Assembly (NCBI GenBank): GCA_964534845.1 | Contig: CAZHPV010000005.1 | Span: 1-64,000 of the forward strand | Direction of reading: 5' to 3' | DNA length: 64,000 bases | From: CALCKU01 sp964534845 | GTDB taxonomy: Bacteria > Pseudomonadota > Alphaproteobacteria > Caulobacterales > Maricaulaceae | In this document: positions 1-8,462 of the stretch, piece after piece | How the letters are laid out: every line of letters begins with the position of its first letter | Numbering within the stretch: the stretch's first letter is position 1 | Notes under the pieces: generated by a model | The model's database searches: none | The model's input: only the letters and a program-made list of their open reading frames with translations | What the model was told of the DNA's origin: nothing | Made by a program: the position numbers and the translations under genes

Positions 1-519
1 AGCCCTACCCTCCTGAACGCCGTCAACGAGTTTACAGGCTTGCAAAATATCTTCGCGCGCAAAGGCAATATCGACTTCTGTAAGCCGGCTCTGTGTGAGT
101 TGTGGTGCGCGTCTTAAAAGATCATCAATTTCATCGGGGCTACCCAGTCGCAAGGCGGCTTTAACCCGGGCCTCTCGGTAGAGGGTTAAGTCGTCCTCGT
201 CTCCATTTGGGGGTACGCCCGCAGATAATATAGCCGCCGAGACCAGATCCCTTACAATCTGATGCGGGCTGTCCAAAGGGGCTTGGGAGATAAGAGCCGC
301 CGCCCTCGCAGCAGAGGTTTGTTGCCATAGCGCAGCATCCAACCCGCCTGAGCCATTATCAATAATACCGGCTTCATAAGCATTCGCACTGCCAAGTTCG
401 CCGACCGCAATGGATTGACCATAGGCCGGCGTGGCTCCGATTAAGGCCGTGCCAAGTAAGACAGACTTAAAGCGTTTACACCACTGTTGGCGTTTTAAGA
501 TTAGGGTATTATTTTTCAT
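1..519 (-). CDS. Exported protein of unknown function (partial, runs off left edge)
   Basis: The frame stays open from an ATG at 519 down to base 1, so only about 173 N-terminal residues are visible. They start with a Sec-type signal peptide (basic start, hydrophobic stretch VLLGTALIGATPAYG, likely cut before QS). The mature part is mostly helical, with many Ala, Leu and charged residues, and no motif I recognise. The start overlaps the end of the small upstream gene by 11 bases, so the two are probably translationally coupled. The protein acts in the periplasm or beyond, but I cannot assign a function. Confidence 0.72.
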   Translation of the reverse strand, partial: MKNNTLILKRQQWCKRFKSVLLGTALIGATPAYGQSIAVGELGSANAYEAGIIDNGSGGLDAALWQQTSAARAAALISQAPLDSPHQIVRDLVSAAILSAGVPPNGDEDDLTLYREARVKAALRLGSPDEIDDLLRRAPQLTQSRLTEVDIAFAREDILQACKLVDGVQEGRA

Positions 520-649
520 AAGTGTCCGGTAAGTCAATTGTGACAACATCCTTGGGCGCATTTTGCGGAGAGGCCTGTGTAAGCAGCCAAAAAAAACCTC
601 CCAAGCATATAATTGCCAATATGCCCAGTAAAACGCCTATTTTTTTCAT
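509..649 (-). CDS. Small single-pass membrane protein, 46 aa
   Basis: This is a complete 46-residue frame from ATG at 649 to TAA at 509. It is preceded by a good ribosome-binding site (AAGGTGA, about eight bases before the start). The product has a basic start (MKKIG), one hydrophobic segment at about residues 5-23 and a short polar tail ending in DTYEK. It is probably anchored in the inner membrane with the tail in the periplasm. Its stop lies inside the first codons of the following exported-protein gene, which argues for a real, coupled two-gene unit. Divergent from aroK. No family recognised. Confidence 0.6.
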   Translation of the reverse strand: MKKIGVLLGILAIICLGGFFWLLTQASPQNAPKDVVTIDLPDTYEK

Positions 650-741
650 ATCAAGGTCACCTTTGAATTTTACATAAGCCTATTTCATTTTCTCTATTGA
701 GCATAAGCTATTTTATCGACATATTAAGTTAAATTTTCACA

Positions 742-756
742 GTGTACAAAATACAC
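742..756. promoter_or_regulatory. Short dyad in the divergent gap before aroK
   Basis: A perfect inverted repeat GTGTA-CAAAA-TACAC lies in the AT-rich 142-base gap between the small membrane gene and aroK, about 36 bases before the aroK start. It could be an operator for either direction. The arms are only five bases, so chance is possible. Confidence 0.25.
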
Positions 757-791
757 AAAATGAAACGAGATTAAAAAGGCGAAATTAAGTC

Positions 792-1331
792 ATGCCGCCA
801 AAAAAAAGCGCAAAATTTGCGCAACCCATAGCCCTTATCGGTCTTATGGGTGTCGGAAAAACAACGATTGGACGCCGCTTGGCCAAACGTATGGCCCTGC
901 CCTTTTTTGATTCTGATGAAGAAATCGAGAAAGCATCAGGTCGGACCGTTGCCGGTTATTTTAGGGACCACGGCGAAACCGCTTTTCGCGAAGGCGAGCG
1001 ACGTGTGATAGACCGTTTACTTGACGGCACACCCCTTATTCTAGCGACGGGCGGCGGTGCCTATATACCCGAAGACACACGCAAAGTCTTGAATGAACGC
1101 GCTCTTACAATCTGGCTAAGAGGTGATTTTGAAACCATTATGGAACGCGTCAGCCGTAAAGATACGCGGCCGCTTTTACAGGTGGCTAATCCGCGCGCTA
1201 AAATGCGCGAGCTTATGGATGCGCGTTATCCTATTTATGGTCAGGCTCATATCACTGTCGATATTCGCAAAGGCACACATAGACGTACAGTGAATGCTGT
1301 GTATGATGCCGTTAAACGCTATAAGCCCTAA
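792..1331 (+). CDS. aroK: Shikimate kinase
   Basis: Phosphorylates shikimate with ATP to shikimate 3-phosphate, the fifth step of chorismate synthesis, in the cytoplasm. At 179 residues it has the normal family length. Visible motifs: Walker A GLMGVGKTT at residues 17-25, the shikimate-binding DSDEEIE at 40-46 (Asp42), Arg66 in AFREGE, the glycine-rich GGG at 87-89, and the lid motif DTRPLL near 124-129. It is followed nine bases later by aroB, the usual alphaproteobacterial pairing. Nothing unusual. Confidence 0.96.
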   Translation: MPPKKSAKFAQPIALIGLMGVGKTTIGRRLAKRMALPFFDSDEEIEKASGRTVAGYFRDHGETAFREGERRVIDRLLDGTPLILATGGGAYIPEDTRKVLNERALTIWLRGDFETIMERVSRKDTRPLLQVANPRAKMRELMDARYPIYGQAHITVDIRKGTHRRTVNAVYDAVKRYKP

Positions 1332-1340
1332 ACATCTGCT

Positions 1341-2489
1341 ATGAACACACACACTACATGTCCAGCGAAACCCACTGATATTGTCAGCGTTAATTTGGAT
1401 GCGCGCAGTTATGATATTCTTATTGGCACAGGGCTATTATCCCAAGCCGGGGCTTTGATAAAGCCTCTGCTCAAGAAAAACCGCGTCGCTATTATAACAG
1501 ACAGCACCGTCATGAAGCTTCAGGGCGAGACTTTGAAATCCGGCTTGGAAGAGGCTGGCATTACACCCCATTTTATAATCAGACCCCCTGGCGAGGCCCA
1601 GAAGGGGTTTGAAGGTTTGCAAGCCGTTTTGGACGCCTTGTTTGACCTTGCTTTTGACAGACAGGATATGGTCATTGCCTTTGGCGGCGGCGTAATAGGT
1701 GATCTAACGGGCTTTGCCGCCAGTATTTATAAACGCGGATGTCCCTTTATTCAGATACCAACGACGCTACTGGCTCAAGTCGATAGTTCCGTTGGCGGAA
1801 AGACCGCTATTAATTCCCGTTACGGGAAAAACCTCATAGGGGCGTTTTACCAACCCCGTCTCGTTCTGGCCGATAATGACGTGCTCAAAACACTAAAGAC
1901 GCGCGAGATTAAAGCTGGCTATGCGGAAGTTTTAAAATATGGTCTGCTAGGCGATGTGGACTTTTTTAACTGGCTAGACGAAAACGGTGCGGATGTCCTG
2001 CGATTGAAACCCGAAGCCCTGACGCACGCCGTATCCGTGTCTTGTCAGACCAAAGCGCGAATTGTCGCCGCAGATGAGTTGGAGCGCGGACAGCGTGCAT
2101 TGCTTAATCTGGGTCATAGCTTTGGACATGCCTTAGAATTAGAGGCGGGCTATAGTGGTGATTTGCTGCACGGCGAAGCGGTGAGTGCAGGCATGCTCAT
2201 GGCTTTTGAGTTTAGCGCCGCTCAAGGCTTATGCCCGCAAGCGGATGTCACGCGTCTGAACCGTCACTTGGGGGCGCATGCGCTAACCCGGCCTAGCGAT
2301 CTGCCCAAGCTCATAGGGGTGCCGGAGCGTTTGATCTCTCATATGGATCAGGACAAGAAAAATGAAGGCGGGACTCTGACTCTAATTTTGGCGCGAAAAA
2401 TTGGCGAGAGTTTCGTTAAAAAACAAGCGCCTCGCGCGGATGTACACGCCTATCTCACCCATCTTGCAAAGACTTTACCCAATGTTTGA
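1341..2489 (+). CDS. aroB: 3-dehydroquinate synthase
   Basis: Converts DAHP to 3-dehydroquinate, step two of the shikimate pathway, using NAD and a divalent metal. Seen in the 382 residues: the NAD-binding GGGVIGD at 115-121, PTTLLAQVDSSVGGKTA at 140-156, and the metal ligands Glu196 (GYAEVLKYG), His259 in NLGHSFGHALE, and His277 in LLHGEAV. Co-directional with aroK and overlapping the next gene by eight bases (ATGTTTGA), so the three are likely one transcript. Confidence 0.96.
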   Translation: MNTHTTCPAKPTDIVSVNLDARSYDILIGTGLLSQAGALIKPLLKKNRVAIITDSTVMKLQGETLKSGLEEAGITPHFIIRPPGEAQKGFEGLQAVLDALFDLAFDRQDMVIAFGGGVIGDLTGFAASIYKRGCPFIQIPTTLLAQVDSSVGGKTAINSRYGKNLIGAFYQPRLVLADNDVLKTLKTREIKAGYAEVLKYGLLGDVDFFNWLDENGADVLRLKPEALTHAVSVSCQTKARIVAADELERGQRALLNLGHSFGHALELEAGYSGDLLHGEAVSAGMLMAFEFSAAQGLCPQADVTRLNRHLGAHALTRPSDLPKLIGVPERLISHMDQDKKNEGGTLTLILARKIGESFVKKQAPRADVHAYLTHLAKTLPNV

Positions 2490-3783
2490 AACCCTTCTGC
2501 AAACCGATACGCTCATTAAGCTGGGCTTTGTACTGATTTTGCTTTTCTGCTCAGGTTTTTTTTCAGGCTCGGAAACGGCACTTACGGCCGCCTCTCGCGC
2601 CCGCATGCACGCTGCGGAAAAAGACGGCGATAAACGCGCCGAACGCGTATCACGCTTGCTCAATATGCGCGAAAAATTACTGGGCGGTATTTTACTCGGA
2701 AATAATTTCGTCAATATTCTCGCCTCATCCATAATGGCAGGGCTCATGCTTAGCCTATTTGGCGAGGCCGGTATTATTTATGCCACGATCATTACGACAT
2801 TACTCATACTGATTTTTGCGGAGGTTCTGCCTAAAACCTATGCCATATCGCACCCAGACAAAATGGCGCTCAAAGTTTCCCGCCCCATTGGGATGGTGAT
2901 AAAAGTTCTCGCACCTATTGTGGCTTTGGTACAGGTTATCGTCAATGCAACCCTGCGTCTCTTCGGCGTGGACAGCAATGCTTCAGCCTGGACGGCAGCC
3001 GATGAAATCCGCGGCGCGGTCGACTTACATCTCCAAGAAGGCGGCGTGGCCAAACGCGCCCGTGACCAGATTTACGGTGTTCTTGAAATTGGAGAATTAA
3101 CGGTGGAGGAAGTCATGATCCACCGCAAAAACCTTATCATGGTCGATATCAATCTTCCTCCCGATCAAATCGTCAAGGAGGTGTTAGCGAGCGGACATAC
3201 ACGTCTGCCTCTTTACCGCGACGATTTGGATAATGTGGTCGGTATTTTACATGCCAAGGATATGTTGCAAGCCCTCTCCAAGGTATCTGGAGATTTTTCC
3301 GCTTTGAATATTTCCAAGATTGCCCGCGAAGCCTGGTTCGTGCCCGAAACCACATCTGTGGTTAAGCAATTGCGATTGTTTCAGCAAAAGCGCGAACATT
3401 TTGCCCTTGTTGTGGATGAATATGGCGCCTTGATGGGCGTCCTGACCCTTGAGGATATATTAGAAGAAATCGTCGGAGATATTCAGGACGAATATGATGA
3501 CCAACTCGAAGGGCTTTCGCGTCATAAAGACGGCAGTGTGACCGTAAATGGTGACATCCCCATTCGCGACTTAAACCGCATGATGGACTGGAAGCTTGAT
3601 GATGAAGAAGCCGTCACAATCGCCGGCCTCATCATACATGAAAGTCAAACCATACCCGAAGAAGGCCAGACATTTGCATATTATGGCTACCGGTTTGAAA
3701 TCCTGAAGCGGGAACGCAATCAAATCCGGTCTTTAAAAGTTACAAAAACATTTGAACCGGATGAACGCGATATCAATCTTTAA
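2482..3783 (+). CDS. CNNM/CorC-type transporter with CBS domains (hemolysin-family protein)
   Basis: A 433-residue inner-membrane protein of the CNNM/DUF21-CBS-CorC_HlyC family, members of which move or sense magnesium and other divalent ions. The N-terminal DUF21 part (about 1-190) has several hydrophobic segments and the signatures GFFSGSETAL (25-34) and LLGNNFVNI. Two CBS domains follow, the second ending in VDEYGALMGVLTLEDILEE, then a C-terminal CorC_HlyC domain. I chose the ATG at 2482, which overlaps the aroB stop. An in-frame start 81 bases upstream would put extra residues inside aroB. The aroK-aroB-CNNM order is common in alphaproteobacteria. The transported ion cannot be read from the sequence. 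Confidence 0.9.
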   Translation: MFETLLQTDTLIKLGFVLILLFCSGFFSGSETALTAASRARMHAAEKDGDKRAERVSRLLNMREKLLGGILLGNNFVNILASSIMAGLMLSLFGEAGIIYATIITTLLILIFAEVLPKTYAISHPDKMALKVSRPIGMVIKVLAPIVALVQVIVNATLRLFGVDSNASAWTAADEIRGAVDLHLQEGGVAKRARDQIYGVLEIGELTVEEVMIHRKNLIMVDINLPPDQIVKEVLASGHTRLPLYRDDLDNVVGILHAKDMLQALSKVSGDFSALNISKIAREAWFVPETTSVVKQLRLFQQKREHFALVVDEYGALMGVLTLEDILEEIVGDIQDEYDDQLEGLSRHKDGSVTVNGDIPIRDLNRMMDWKLDDEEAVTIAGLIIHESQTIPEEGQTFAYYGYRFEILKRERNQIRSLKVTKTFEPDERDINL

Positions 3784-3797
3784 CGGCGAGAGATCAG

Positions 3798-5288
3798 ATG
3801 GCATCAAAAGCAAAAGCGATACTGGCGATTGATCAAGGCACAACAAGTTCACGCACGCTCGTTTTTTCTACAAAGGGCGAGATATTATTTACCGCTCAAA
3901 AAGAATTCCCGCAAATTTACCCGGATGATGGCTGGGTAGAGCACAATCCGGATGATCTGTGGCAAACCACGCTTGAGACCTTAAAAAAGGCCTATAAATT
4001 CACACAGGAAAAGGCTTTGGATGTCGCCGGGATTGGCATAACAAACCAACGCGAAACAACTCTGGTCTGGAACCGGAAAACCGGTCAGCCCATTTATAAT
4101 GCGATCGTCTGGCAGGACCGGCGCACCTCCAATATTTGCAAAGCCTTGAAAAAGAAAATGCCGGAAACGCAGCTGGCCGCCAAGACAGGTCTTTTGCTTG
4201 ATCCGTATTTTAGCGCCACAAAAATTTCGTGGATACTCGACAATGTCAGCGGCGCGCGCGACATGGCAGACAAAGGAGAGCTGGCCTTTGGAACCGTTGA
4301 TAGTTTTATCATACATAAATTAACCAATGGGGCGACCCATGCAACAGATGCAACAAATGCCAGCCGGACTAATCTGTTTAACATTCACACCCAAAGCTGG
4401 GATCAGGACCTCCTTTCCCTGTTTAATGTGCCAGCCTCAATATTACCTGACGTGCGTGACTGCGCGGATAATTATGGCCACACCACACAAGCCTTATTAG
4501 GTGAAAGCCTACCCATTTTAGGCGTGGCCGGAGATCAGCAAGCCGCAGCCATCGGCCAATGTTGCTTTGATGTCGGGGCGATAAAAAGCACATATGGGAC
4601 AGGGTGTTTTATCCTAATCAATACGGGAGAGACAGCCATTGTTTCCAAAAACCGGCTCCTTTCAACTGTTGCTTACCGGCTAGGCGGACAAACAACCTAT
4701 GCACTCGAAGGCTCGATATTTGTCGCAGGCGCGGCTATTCAGTGGTTGCGCGACGCGTTGAAAATTATCACCGACGCCAAGGAAACCGAAGACTTGGCCA
4801 AAAATCAGGCCGGCAATAACGGGTTATATCTTGTGCCGGCCTTTACGGGTTTGGGCGCACCGCATTGGGACCCGGATGCACGCGGGGCGATTTTTGGTAT
4901 AACACGCGCCACAGGACGCGCTGACTTTGTCAGAGCGGCGCTTGAAAGCGTATGCTATCAAAGCCATGATTTATTTTCGGCTATAGCAGATGACGGCGTT
5001 GCGCCCACGACTTTAAAAGTCGATGGCGGCATGGTCAATAATGACTGGCTGGTACAATTTCTGTCCGACATTATAGACCTACCAGTTGAGCGGCCAAAAG
5101 TCATGGAAACCACTGCGCTTGGCGTCGCCTATCTGGCAGGCTTGCAGGCCGGGATTTTCAAAGACCTCGCGGATATAAAACGCCACTGGCGTAAAGAGTC
5201 CGGCTTTAGCCCCAAAATGACGCCCGAAGAGCGCGCTCCCTTGATCGAAAATTGGAATAAGGCCGTTTCAAACGTCCTGACCCGTTAG
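3798..5288 (+). CDS. glpK: Glycerol kinase
   Basis: Phosphorylates glycerol to sn-glycerol 3-phosphate. The 496 residues match the family length. FGGY-kinase features: phosphate loop DQGTTSSRTLVF near the N-terminus, NQRETTLVW and WQDRRT substrate region, VAGDQQAAAIGQ, and GTGCFILINTG in the ATP domain. It lies 14 bases after the CNNM gene and ends four bases into the convergent gpsA. Its product is also the product of gpsA, so the pair may feed phospholipid synthesis. No glycerol facilitator gene is next to it. Confidence 0.95.
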   Translation: MASKAKAILAIDQGTTSSRTLVFSTKGEILFTAQKEFPQIYPDDGWVEHNPDDLWQTTLETLKKAYKFTQEKALDVAGIGITNQRETTLVWNRKTGQPIYNAIVWQDRRTSNICKALKKKMPETQLAAKTGLLLDPYFSATKISWILDNVSGARDMADKGELAFGTVDSFIIHKLTNGATHATDATNASRTNLFNIHTQSWDQDLLSLFNVPASILPDVRDCADNYGHTTQALLGESLPILGVAGDQQAAAIGQCCFDVGAIKSTYGTGCFILINTGETAIVSKNRLLSTVAYRLGGQTTYALEGSIFVAGAAIQWLRDALKIITDAKETEDLAKNQAGNNGLYLVPAFTGLGAPHWDPDARGAIFGITRATGRADFVRAALESVCYQSHDLFSAIADDGVAPTTLKVDGGMVNNDWLVQFLSDIIDLPVERPKVMETTALGVAYLAGLQAGIFKDLADIKRHWRKESGFSPKMTPEERAPLIENWNKAVSNVLTR

Positions 5289-6283
5289 GCCTGTTCTGAC
5301 TTAAGAGGTCTTTGCAATAAAGTCATAACGGCATCCTTTGCCGTCATTTCACCCGCCACAATAGCCGCAACCGCAGCACTTATTGGCATGTCTACTGCGT
5401 GACGGCGGCTAAGGTCCAACACAGCAGGCGCCGAGGCCGCACCTTCGACAACAACATTACGTTCCGCCAGATAGGTTTGCAAATCCACGCCCTGCCCCAA
5501 GGCATATCCGCAAGACATATTGCGCGATTGCTGGGAGCTACAAGTCAGCACAAGATCACCCAATCCGCAAAGCCCGGTCAGGGTTTGCGGGTCTGCGCCC
5601 ATTGCTTGACCAAGTCTTGTCATTTCGGCAAACCCGCGAGCTATCAGGGCCGCGTGGGCAGAGCGGCCAAGTTCGAGACCCAATACAATACCGCAGGCAA
5701 TCGCCAATACGTTCTTTATAGCCCCGCCAATTTCAGCCCCGGTAATATCCGAGACCACATAGGGCCGAAAGGTCGGGGCCTGAATAAGGCTAGCTATTTC
5801 AGCGCCGCGTTCCATATCTGCGCAAGCTAAGGTCACAGCCGTGGGCAATCCTTTGGCCACGTCAATGGCAAAGCTTGGACCAGACAGAACGACAGGCAAG
5901 GCTTTTGGCATGAGCTGGGATAAAATATCTGACATTAAAGATAAGGTGCCGATCTCAATACCTTTAGAACACAGTATAATAGCTTGTCCTTTTTGATGGT
6001 AAGGCACAAAAGATTGCATAAGCCCGCGCATATGCTGGGCAGGGCCAACCATCAAAACAAGATCGGCATTTGCAAGTTCCGACATATCCTGCGTGGCAAT
6101 AAGCGTTTCGGGCAAACGCACATCTGGCAGGTAAAGCCGGTTTATATGTTCAGAATTTATACTCTCGACACATTCAGATTCAAAAGCCCATAGGCGGGTT
6201 TTATGCCCCGCACGACACATTAATGTGGCAAGGGCCGTCCCCCATGCGCCTGCCCCGATAACACTTATAGATCGGGCTTTCAT
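5285..6283 (-). CDS. gpsA: Glycerol-3-phosphate dehydrogenase [NAD(P)+]
   Basis: Reduces dihydroxyacetone phosphate to sn-glycerol 3-phosphate for membrane lipid synthesis. I start it at the ATG at 6283 (MKARSISVIG), which has an AAAGG site just upstream and places the Rossmann motif VIGAGAWGTALATLM at the usual distance from the N-terminus. A longer frame to 6322 adds 13 unlikely residues. Other motifs: LCSKGIE, VLSGPSFA, and the catalytic-lysine region GGAIKNVLAIACG. Length 332, normal. The last four bases overlap the glpK stop on the other strand. It lies 44 bases after parE in the same direction. Confidence 0.94.
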   Translation of the reverse strand: MKARSISVIGAGAWGTALATLMCRAGHKTRLWAFESECVESINSEHINRLYLPDVRLPETLIATQDMSELANADLVLMVGPAQHMRGLMQSFVPYHQKGQAIILCSKGIEIGTLSLMSDILSQLMPKALPVVLSGPSFAIDVAKGLPTAVTLACADMERGAEIASLIQAPTFRPYVVSDITGAEIGGAIKNVLAIACGIVLGLELGRSAHAALIARGFAEMTRLGQAMGADPQTLTGLCGLGDLVLTCSSQQSRNMSCGYALGQGVDLQTYLAERNVVVEGAASAPAVLDLSRRHAVDMPISAAVAAIVAGEMTAKDAVMTLLQRPLKSEQA

Positions 6284-6327
6284 ATTTTCGCCTTTATCAA
6301 GATAAACTAGCCTGTAAGCCAAGCTGC

Positions 6328-8331
6328 TTACATATCAATGTCTTCAACAAATTGAGCATGGTCCTGAATATATTGATAGCGTAAATCTGCCCGCTTGCCC
6401 ATAAGTGTTTCAACAAGGGCCTCAGTGGTGGGAAGATTTTCGTCGTCAATGGTAATACGCGCAAGCTTACGCGTTGCGGGGTTCATTGTGGTGTCTTTTA
6501 ACTGCTTGGCCATCATTTCCCCAAGCCCTTTAAAACGCCCGATATCCACCTTACCTTTTCCGGTAAAAACGGTCTGCATCAAGTCTTCCCGGTGAGCGTC
6601 ATCAATCGCATAGGCGGTTTTGCCACCTTGCGTGAGTTTATAAAGTGGCGGCATCGCCATATAGAGACGCCCTTCATCAATCAGGCCCGGCGTGTAACGA
6701 TAGAAAAATGTTATAAGCAGCGCCGCAATATGCGCGCCGTCCACATCGGCATCGGTCATGATGATAACCCGTTCATAGCGTAAATCATCAAGTTCGAACT
6801 TGCGACCAAGCCCCACACCGAGCGCGGTACATAAATCGGAAATCTCTGCATTGGCTTGTATTTTTGCCATTGTTGCGGACTCAACATTTAGTATTTTACC
6901 TTTAAGGGGCAAGATCGCCTGGGTTTCACGATTGCGCGCCTGTTTGGCAGAACCGCCCGCACTATCGCCCTCTACAATAAAAATTTCGGTATCATCAGAA
7001 CCTTTGCGTGAACAATCCGCCAGCTTGCCTGGAAGCCGTAATTTCTTGGTGGCCGATTTACGCTTTATGTCGCGCGCCTTACGCCGTCTAACGCGCTCAT
7101 CGGCCCGCTCAATCGCCCATTCCAATAATTTGGTTGCATCCTTAGGTGAACTGGCCAGCCAATGGTCAAAAGGGTCTCTAATGGCATTCTCAACCATTCG
7201 CGTCGCTTCACTATTTGAGAGACGGTCTTTGGTTTGGCCTTGAAATTCAGGGTTCTTAACAAAGGCAGACACCAGCGCACCTGCGCCAAACATCACATCA
7301 TCGGGCGTAACATGCGATACTTTCTTACCCATGCCGGCAATATCAGCATAAGCGCGCAATCCCTTGGTAATGGCTGCGCGTAAACCGGCTTCATGTGTAC
7401 CCCCGCCAGGCGTGGGCACCGTATTACAATAAGAACGCACAAAACTATCGGCTTCCCCGTAACCTTCCGGCGACCAACTAATCGCCCACTCGACGCGTCC
7501 GTGCCCTGACTCTTTTTTCGTCCGTCCTGAAAAAATGTCAGACGTAATTGTCGTTTTCGTGCCCAAGGTCTCCTGTAGGAAATCTGCCAATCCTCCCGGG
7601 AAGTGAAACACGGCTTCGGGTGGTACTTGATCGAGTTCTTGGACAAGAGAAGGATCGCACTTCCAACGTATTTCGACGCCGGGTTGGAGATAGGCTTTAG
7701 CCCGCGTCATTCTAAACAAACGGGCGGCTTTGAAATGCGCCTTGGGCCCAAAAATCTCCGGGTCAGGATGGAAACGTATTTTCGTTCCCCGCCGATTATT
7801 AATTGCCCCCAAATCCTTTATCTTGCCAATGGGTTTACCGCGCTGAAAACGCATACGGTAGAGGGTCTTGTTCTTGGCGACTTCGACTTCTAGAAAATCC
7901 GAGAGCGCATTGACAACCGATACGCCGACGCCGTGCAGACCACCCGATGTTTCATACGCCCCCTCTTTAAACTTACCCCCGGAATGCAGCTCGGTTAAAA
8001 TAACTTCCAGAGCGGATTTTTTTGGATATTTCGGATGCGGGTCGACCGGTATGCCGCGCCCATTATCGGTGACACTTAAAAAGCCTTCCTTGTCCAGTTC
8101 CACCTCAATCCGGCTAGCGTGACCAGCCACGGCTTCGTCCATGGAATTATCGATGACTTCGGCGAATAAGTGGTGCAAGGCCCGATCATCCGTACCACCA
8201 ATATACATACCCGGACGCAAGCGAACCGGCTCAAGGCCTTCGAGAACCTCAATATCCTTGGCGGAATAAGCCTGACTTGCCTTATCAGGTTTCTCATTTG
8301 CAAATAGATCTTTTTTCTTCGTGGTCCCCAT
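6328..8331 (-). CDS. parE: DNA topoisomerase IV subunit B
   Basis: ATPase subunit of topoisomerase IV, which decatenates daughter chromosomes together with ParC. Domains in order: GHKL ATPase with EVIDNSMDEA and GLHGVGVSVVNAL, transducer domain, TOPRIM with EGDSAGGSAKQ and TDADVDGAH, and a short C-terminal domain. I start at the ATG at 8331, preceded by AGGACAGG. A GTG 24 bases upstream (8355) is the alternative but has no clear ribosome-binding site. The 667-residue length and the start region (LEGLEPVRLRPGMYIGGTD) fit alphaproteobacterial ParE rather than GyrB. Confidence 0.93.
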   Translation of the reverse strand: MGTTKKKDLFANEKPDKASQAYSAKDIEVLEGLEPVRLRPGMYIGGTDDRALHHLFAEVIDNSMDEAVAGHASRIEVELDKEGFLSVTDNGRGIPVDPHPKYPKKSALEVILTELHSGGKFKEGAYETSGGLHGVGVSVVNALSDFLEVEVAKNKTLYRMRFQRGKPIGKIKDLGAINNRRGTKIRFHPDPEIFGPKAHFKAARLFRMTRAKAYLQPGVEIRWKCDPSLVQELDQVPPEAVFHFPGGLADFLQETLGTKTTITSDIFSGRTKKESGHGRVEWAISWSPEGYGEADSFVRSYCNTVPTPGGGTHEAGLRAAITKGLRAYADIAGMGKKVSHVTPDDVMFGAGALVSAFVKNPEFQGQTKDRLSNSEATRMVENAIRDPFDHWLASSPKDATKLLEWAIERADERVRRRKARDIKRKSATKKLRLPGKLADCSRKGSDDTEIFIVEGDSAGGSAKQARNRETQAILPLKGKILNVESATMAKIQANAEISDLCTALGVGLGRKFELDDLRYERVIIMTDADVDGAHIAALLITFFYRYTPGLIDEGRLYMAMPPLYKLTQGGKTAYAIDDAHREDLMQTVFTGKGKVDIGRFKGLGEMMAKQLKDTTMNPATRKLARITIDDENLPTTEALVETLMGKRADLRYQYIQDHAQFVEDIDM

Positions 8332-8462
8332 GCCTGTCCTGTTTTGTGATTTCACGTGTGAATCACTTGTTACTATGAATCAAACATCGCCCCGCGTGCA
8401 AGGATAATCCCCTTACACGGCAGCGAATTTTATTTGTTTTCAAAAAAACCCTACGGGAAGAA

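Noticed and set aside
8440..8462. Terminator after the autotransporter gene (CCC-GTA-GGG then T run)
   Set aside because: The stem has only three base pairs, too weak to call.
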